From the NCBI GenBank assembly GCA_003427395.1, contig BFEA01000285.1, positions 789,967 to 814,108 of the forward strand: a stretch of DNA of 24,142 bases, given 5' to 3'. Positions 18,793-24,142 of the stretch are shown here, piece by piece. The notes under the pieces are model-generated. The model was not told where the DNA came from, did not search any database, and saw only the letters and a program-made list of their open reading frames with translations. The position numbers and the translations under genes were made by a program. Each line of letters starts with the position of its first letter. Position 1 is the stretch's first letter. This DNA is from Chara braunii. Lineage: Eukaryota > Streptophyta > Charophyceae > Charales > Characeae.

Positions 18793-18990
18793 TTCTTCTC
18801 TCTCTTCTTTTTCTTCCTCTCCTTCTTCCTCTTCTTCTTCTTTTCCCTCTCTCCCTCCTTCTTCTTTCTCTTCTTCCTCCACCTCATCTTCTCCCCCTTC
18901 ATCTTCACCTTCCTCCTCTCCAATCCTTTCTCTTTGCCTTCTTTCTCTTCTTCTTCATTTCCATCTTCCTCATCTCTCTCCCCTTTTTCT
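18760..18990. repeat. Polypyrimidine CTT/CTC tract
   Basis: An almost pure C/T strand of about 230 bases has a clean TTC run at about 18769-18799. It yields false Leu/Phe-rich frames on the plus strand and Glu-rich frames on the minus strand. Such mirror-like GAA/TTC tracts can adopt triplex structure. Confidence 0.8.
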
Positions 18991-19019
18991 CAATCTTCTT
19001 TTACTTCATCTTATTCCTT

Positions 19020-21850
19020 CCGTGGGCTACTCAAACTCTCATCTTTCACTTGCACACTGGGAGGTAATACTCCGATTCTTTCCTAGATAATGCATGATGC
19101 AATCTTGGTGATTAGGGCTCTCTAAACTCGTGTTTTTCACTCTCACACTAGTAGGTAGTACAGCGGTACACTCATGGATGCTTCTTGATACAATCTTGGT
19201 GATTTTGGTTCTTCAAACTTGTGTTTTTCACTCATGCACTAGTAGGTAGTGCACCACTACACTCATGGATGCTTCTTGATACAATCTTGGTGGTTTAGGC
19301 TCTCCAAACATGTGTTTTTTCACTCTCACTCTAGTAGGTAGTACAACGCTACACTCATGGATGCTTCTTGATACAATCTTGGTAATTTGGGTTCTTCACA
19401 CTGGTGTTTTTCACTCTCACACTAGTAGGTAGTACAGCGCTACACTCATGGATACTTCTTGATACAAACTTGGTGATTTGGGCTCTTCAAACTTGTGTTT
19501 TTCTCTCTCACACTAGTTGGTAGTACAGCGCTACACTCATGGATGCTTCTTGATACAATCTTGGTGATTTGGGTTCTTCAAACTTGTGTTTTTCACTCAT
19601 GCACTAGTAGGTAGTGCACCGCTACACTCATGGATGCGTCTTGATACAATCTTTGTGATTTGGGATCTCCAAACTTATGTTTTTTCACTCTCACACTAGT
19701 AGGTAGTACAACGCTACACTCATGGATGCTTCTTGATACAATCCTGATGATTTGGGCTCTTCAAACTTGTGTTTTTCACTCATGCACTAGTAGGTAGTGC
19801 ACCGCTAAACTCATGGATACTTCTTGATACAATCTTGGTGATTTGGGCTCTCCAAACTTGTGTTTTTTACTCTCACACTAGTAGGTAGTACAATGCTACA
19901 CCCATGAATGATCCATGATACAATCTTGGTGATTTGGGCTCTTCAAACTTTTGTTTTTCACTCTCACACTAGTAGGTAGTATAACGCTACACTCGTGGAT
20001 GCTTCTTGATACAATCTTGGTGATTTGGACTCTCCAAACTTGTGTTTTTCACTCTCACACTGGTAGGTAGTACATCGCTGTACTCATGGATGCTTCTTGA
20101 TACAATCTTGGTGATTTGGGTTCTTCAAACTTGCGTTTTTCACTCATGTAGTAGTAGGTAGTGCACCGCTATTTTCATGGATGATCCTTCTGCATTCTAG
20201 GGGATTTGGGTTACTCACACTTATGTTGTTCAGTCATACACTAGTAGGTAGTGCACCGCATATTTCGTGGATGATCTTTGATGCATTCTTGATGATTTGG
20301 GTTACTCACACTCATGTTGTTCACTCAGACACTAGTAGGTAGGGCACCGCTACTTTCATCGAAGATCTTTGCTGCATTCTGGTGATTTGAGCTATTCACA
20401 CTCATGTTGTTCACTCATACACTAGTAGGTAGTGCACCGGTGCTTTCATGGATGACCTTTGCTGCGTTCTTGGTGATTTAAGCTACTCACACTCATGCTG
20501 TTCACTCATACACTAGTAGGTAGTGCACCGAAACTTCCATGGATGATCTTTGCTGCATTCTTTGTGATTTGAACTACTCACCCTCATGTTGTTCACTCAT
20601 ACACTAGTAGGTAGTGCACCGCTACTTTCATGGATGATCTTTGTTGCATTCTTGGTGATTTGAGCTACTCACACTCATATTGTTCAGTCAGACACTAGTT
20701 GGTAGGGCACCGCTACTTTCATCAAAGATCTTTGCTGCATTCTGGTGATTTGAGCTACTCACACTCATGTTGTTCACTCATACACTAGTAGGTAGTGCAC
20801 CGGTGCTTTCATGGATGACCTTTGTTTCGTTCTTGGTGATTTAAGCTACTCACACTCATGTTGTTCACTCATACACTAGTAGGTAGTGCACCGCAACTTC
20901 CGTGGATGATCTTTGCTGCATTCTTGGTGATTTCAACTACTCGCACTCATGTTGTTCACCCATACACTGGTAGGTAGTGCACCGCTACTTTCATGGATGA
21001 TCTTTGTTGCATTCTTGGTGATTTGAACGACTCACATTCATGTTGTTCACTCATACACTAGTAGGTCGTGCACCGCTACTTTCATGGATGATCTTTGCTG
21101 CATTCTTGGTGATTGGAGCTACTCACACTCATGCTGTTCACTTATACACTAGTAGGTAGTGCACCGCAACTTCCATGGATAATCTTTGCCGCATTCTTGG
21201 TGATTTGAGTTACTCACACGCATGTTGTTCACTCAAATACTAGTAGGTAGTGCAGCGCAACTTCCATGGATGATCTTTGCTGCATTATTGGTGATTTGAG
21301 TTACTCACATTATGTTGTTTACTCATACGGCAATAGATAGTGCAGCGCAACTTTCATGGATGACCTTTGATGCATTCTTGGTGATTTTGACTACTCACAG
21401 TCATGTTGTTCACTCATACACTAGTAGGTAGTGCACCGCAACTTTCATGGATGACCTTTGCTGCAATCTTGGTGATCTAGCCTACTCAAGTTCATGCTTT
21501 TCACTCGCACACTAGTAGGTAGTGCACCGCAACTTTAATGGATGACTTTTGCTGCAATCTTGGTGATCTAGCCTACTCAAGTTCATGCTTTGCATTGACA
21601 GACTAGTAGGTAGTGCACCGCAACTTCCATGGATGATCTTTGCCGCAATCTTTGTGATCTAAGTTCATGCGTTTCACTCACACACTGTTAGGTATTGCAC
21701 CGCTTCTTCCATGAATAATCTTTGATGCAATCTTGGTAATCTAGCATTCTCAAGTTCATGCCTTTCACTCACACACTAGTAGGGAGTGCACCGCTTCTTT
21801 CATGGATGGATTCTGGTTCAAACTTGATGATCCTGCCTACTTAGACTCTT
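19020..21850. repeat. ~91-bp tandem array, about 30 units, with subfamilies
   Basis: The core CACTAGTAGGTAGTGCACCGC recurs in full or near-full form every 90-92 bases, for example at 19151, 19242, 19334, 19425 and 19516. Three zones differ. About 19060-20150 has CTTCTTGATACAATCTTGG. About 20150-21440 has GATGATCTTTGCTGCATTC. About 21440-21850 has GCAATCTTGGTGATCTAGCC. Units are head to tail without unique spacers, so this is a satellite-type array, not CRISPR. It lies directly upstream of the second array and the right LTR. Confidence 0.92.
20341..21066. repeat. Higher-order repeat, two copies of a 4-unit (363-bp) block
   Basis: Diagnostic variants recur together 363 bases apart. These are AGGGCACC (20341 and 20704), TTTCATC(G/A)AAGATC, the shortened TTCTGGTG, CACCGGTGCTTT, then GATTTAAGC, then AACTTCC. 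Four ~91-bp units therefore amplified as one block. Confidence 0.75.
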
Positions 21851-22540
21851 GATAGTAGGTAATATTCCGGATCTTACTTAGTTTATCTCTTCTCTATGTG
21901 CATATGCTTTCCTTTAGTTCTAGCCTCTCATTGTCATGTCCATGTGTGTTGTGATATTCCGGATCGTACTTAGTTGATATCTTCTCTATGTACATGTGTT
22001 TTCCATTAGTTCTAGTTTCTCATGGTCATGTTCATGCTTGATGTAGTGTTCCGGATCTCGCTTAGATGAGCTTTCCTCTATGTGCATGTGCTTTCCTTTA
22101 GTTCTAGCCTCTCATTGTCATGTCTATGTGTGTTGTGATTTTTCGGACATTACTTAGTTGATCTCTTCTCTATGTGCATGTACTTTCCATTAGTCTAGCT
22201 TCTCGTTGTCATGTCCATGTGTGTTGTGATGTTCTGGATCTTACTTCATTGATCTCTTCTCTATGTGCATGGGCTTTCCATTTGTTCTAGCTTATCATTG
22301 TTATGTTCATGCGTGTTATGATGTATCGACTCTTACTTATATGATCTCTTTCCTATGTGCATGTGCTTTCCACTAGTCTAGCATCTCATTGTCATGTCCA
22401 TGTATGTTATGATGTTGCGAATCTTACTCAGTTGATGTCTTCTCTATGTGCATGTGTTTTCTGCTGGTTTTAGTTTCTCAATTGACAAATTCATGTGTGT
22501 TATAGTATCCGGTTCATACTTAGTTGATCTTTTACTATAG
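21850..22540. repeat. Second tandem array, 92-bp period, about 7 units
   Basis: TTCCGGATC(T/G)TACTTAGTTGAT and CTATGTGCATGTGCTTTCC recur. TTCCGG starts at 21865, 21957 and 22049, exactly 92 apart, with more degenerate units after that (near 22141 and on). The first unit is joined to the end of the 91-bp array through GTAGGTAATATTCCGG. Confidence 0.85.
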
Positions 22541-22589
22541 GATGGGTGACCGACATTTGGCTGCTACCACGGGGGATGACTTGATTAGG

Positions 22590-22638
22590 ATTAGAAATCT
22601 CTTCTCTCTCTCCTTCTCTCTCCATCATTCCCTCGCTA

Positions 22639-22674
<36 letters not shown>

Positions 22675-22700
22675 ACTCTCTCTCTCTTTCTCCTTCCCCT
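22590..22700. repeat. CT-rich microsatellite at the LTR
   Basis: A (CT)n run with TTTC and CCAT interruptions. The same kind of run opens the window (1-15), so it is probably part of the LTR. Confidence 0.75.
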
Positions 22701-23837
22701 CCACCACTCCTTCTCTCCTCGTTCACTTTGCTTCCTTCTCTCTCTTCCCCTCACTTGCCATATGACTAACCCTTCTCCCCTCACTTGGTACATTGCCAGG
22801 GTGCGAACGGTAAGAAGAGATCAGACCTCAATTGGTGGAGAAAGAGGGCAAGGGGAGGGTAGTCGGTCCCTTGTGCCACCAAGGAGGCAAATGAAAAGGA
22901 CGTTGGGAGAGTGAGAAAGGACGAGATCCGGAGAAAGTGAAATAGTAAGCAAGGTCAGTTTGACTCAACCATTTCCCCGACTGCATGGCTATGAGAAGAG
23001 AATGGGCTGATTGAGCAACGGAAGGGAACGAAGAGCAGCCAAGAAACTTGAAAAGATAGGCATGAGGGAAGGGCTATGTGTTGACCTCCAACGGGGGATT
23101 GCATGGATCTTTGCCTTGTGTGGGACTGTGCAGGTGAGTGATTGCAAAGGGTGCCTTGAGCGGAATAGGGCCGGGAGGAACCGGGCACCAAGAGGGAAAG
23201 GGAAGAGGGACAAAGGGGCTATGGGACCCTTAGCATAAAGCCAGTCATGGAAATGACCTTTGTGTTTGAAATCGGGAATGTGAATGAAGTACAATCTTGC
23301 TAAGGGAAATGTGATGTTGTGTGTGCATGCATATAAGGGCCCCGAAAAGACTAAGGGGCATGCGACAATGAAGTTGATTAAGTTGCGTGAGGCCCAACAG
23401 GGGCATAGAGGCGAGGGGTAAGACGGCTTCGCCGCACCCCGATGACGCCGTAGGTACACAAGGTTTAGGGGAATGGTGCGCGGCCTAAGGATGATGCTTA
23501 GCCTGCGCACACAGGAAGAAAGACTCTCAAAGAACCCCTAGACTGCCTGCGTATTGTAAAGAGCAATTGCTTGGTAACACAACAAAGAATCAAGAAAAAA
23601 AATCACCGGTATTGAATGATGAGCGAGACTACCACCCGGCGTGAGGGCTGAGCTACATCCCCAATGTCAAAGCTCTCTCGCGAGATGGCCCACCCCCATT
23701 CATCTCAAAGCACTAGGTGGGGGTGACCCTGGGACAAATGGCCTACGCCCTGAGCATGAGTGTGGGCGGGCCGAGCCAACTAAGACCCTCAGTGGGGTCG
23801 ACTAAGGCTCGAAAGTCTACTGGGGTTCGGCCCTACA
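22680..23837 (+). mobile_element. Right LTR (minimum extent)
   Basis: This is the direct repeat of 1-1143. Base 11 corresponds to 22690. Both copies end in CCCTACA, and the sequences after them are unrelated (PBS at left, flank at right), so the 3' end at 23837 is secure. The 5' end is not, because the left copy is cut by the window edge. The right copy has a 12-base insertion at about 23014-23025 relative to the left. A candidate TATA box ATATAAGGG lies at 23331-23339. It would supply the 3' end of the RNA. Confidence 0.85.
23331..23339 (+). promoter_or_regulatory. Candidate TATA box in right LTR
   Basis: ATATAAGGG follows GCATGC. The left LTR has ATGTAAAGG at this place. Its role is inferred from sequence alone. 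Confidence 0.3.
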
Positions 23838-24142
23838 ACGGCAAGGTGCCCGACATCCGCTAAGGAATTCCTTTTCTTCTTTGTTGATTGATTGATTGAT
23901 TGATTCGTTGATTCTTTGATTGATTGATTGATTGACTGATTGATTGATTTGACTGATTGCCCCTACACTCTGCGTCGTCCGACACTTGAAATTCACTAGA
24001 ACCCCGCCCTTCTCCACCTTCCTCCTGCCTTCCCGCCGCCTTCCCCCCGCCGCATTCGCCTTCTCCGAACTTCCCCCGACATTTCCCCCGCCTTCCCCAC
24101 GCCGCCTTCCCCCCGCCCCCCCGCCCACATTGCCCCCACCTT
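23838..24142. other. 3' flank: TGAT-type repeat and C-rich minisatellite
   Basis: After the LTR end come about 45 unique bases, then a (TTGAT/TGAT)n run (about 23884-23960). From 23998 there is a C-rich degenerate repeat of CCGCCTTCCCC-like words to the window end. The minus strand there has many runs of three or more G. No gene was seen. Confidence 0.7.

Noticed and set aside
18499-19086. Glu-rich (minus) and Leu/Phe-rich (plus) open frames resembling acidic or membrane proteins
   Set aside because: They are translations of the CTT/GAA tract.
19020-22540. CRISPR-like array
   Set aside because: Whole ~91-92 bp units repeat head to tail with graded divergence. There are no short conserved repeats separated by unique spacers and no cas genes.
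1-24142. tRNA, rRNA or host protein-coding genes
   Set aside because: No cloverleaf, rRNA core sequence or non-retroelement protein was recognised on either strand.

Overview
The window is almost entirely one very large, decayed Ty3/gypsy-type LTR retrotransposon read on the plus strand, plus about 300 bases of 3' flank. The right end of the left LTR (1-1143) is repeated at 22680-23837. The left repeat runs off the window edge, so the true LTR length and 5' boundary cannot be seen. The plant-like Ty3 layout, abundant microsatellites and enormous element size suggest a large streptophyte genome. From memory, the Pol and integrase style resembles proteins predicted from the charophyte Chara braunii, but I could not check this and hold it loosely. 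A Nextera mate-pair junction motif at 16159-16192 shows that the sequence is a short-read draft assembly with at least one artificial join.

Layout: left LTR (1-1143); a primer-binding-site-like sequence (1148-1165); a 1.65 kb leader without a convincing gene; four diverged tandem copies of an unrecognised ~250-residue protein (2813-6424); Gag with a CCHC knuckle (6894-8510); a Gag-Pro spacer (8511-8927); a retropepsin-like protease (8936-9559); a connector (9546-10440); reverse transcriptase (10450-11334); RNase H, interrupted by about 970 bp of GT-rich DNA (11666-12637); and the end of RNase H plus integrase (12638-14382). After Pol come a second accessory ORF of about 304 codons (14783-15697), a hairpin-rich noncoding stretch (15698-18500), a CTT-rich tract, a ~91-bp tandem array of about 30 units (19020-21850), a second ~92-bp array (21850-22540), and the right LTR. 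The flank carries a TGAT-type repeat and a C-rich minisatellite.

How the genes fit together: gag, pro, RT, RNase H and integrase are in normal Ty3 order and would have given the capsid, maturation, cDNA synthesis and integration functions. All are now broken by stops and frameshifts, and the first catalytic Asp of RT is Gly. This copy is therefore not autonomous. An extra ORF upstream of gag, a giant size and satellite-like repeats near the 3' end recall the Ogre-type elements of plants. Here, however, the upstream ORF is present in four copies, and its domain is one I do not recognise. That four-copy cluster, the 3' accessory ORF and the nested repeat architecture are the most interesting parts of the window.
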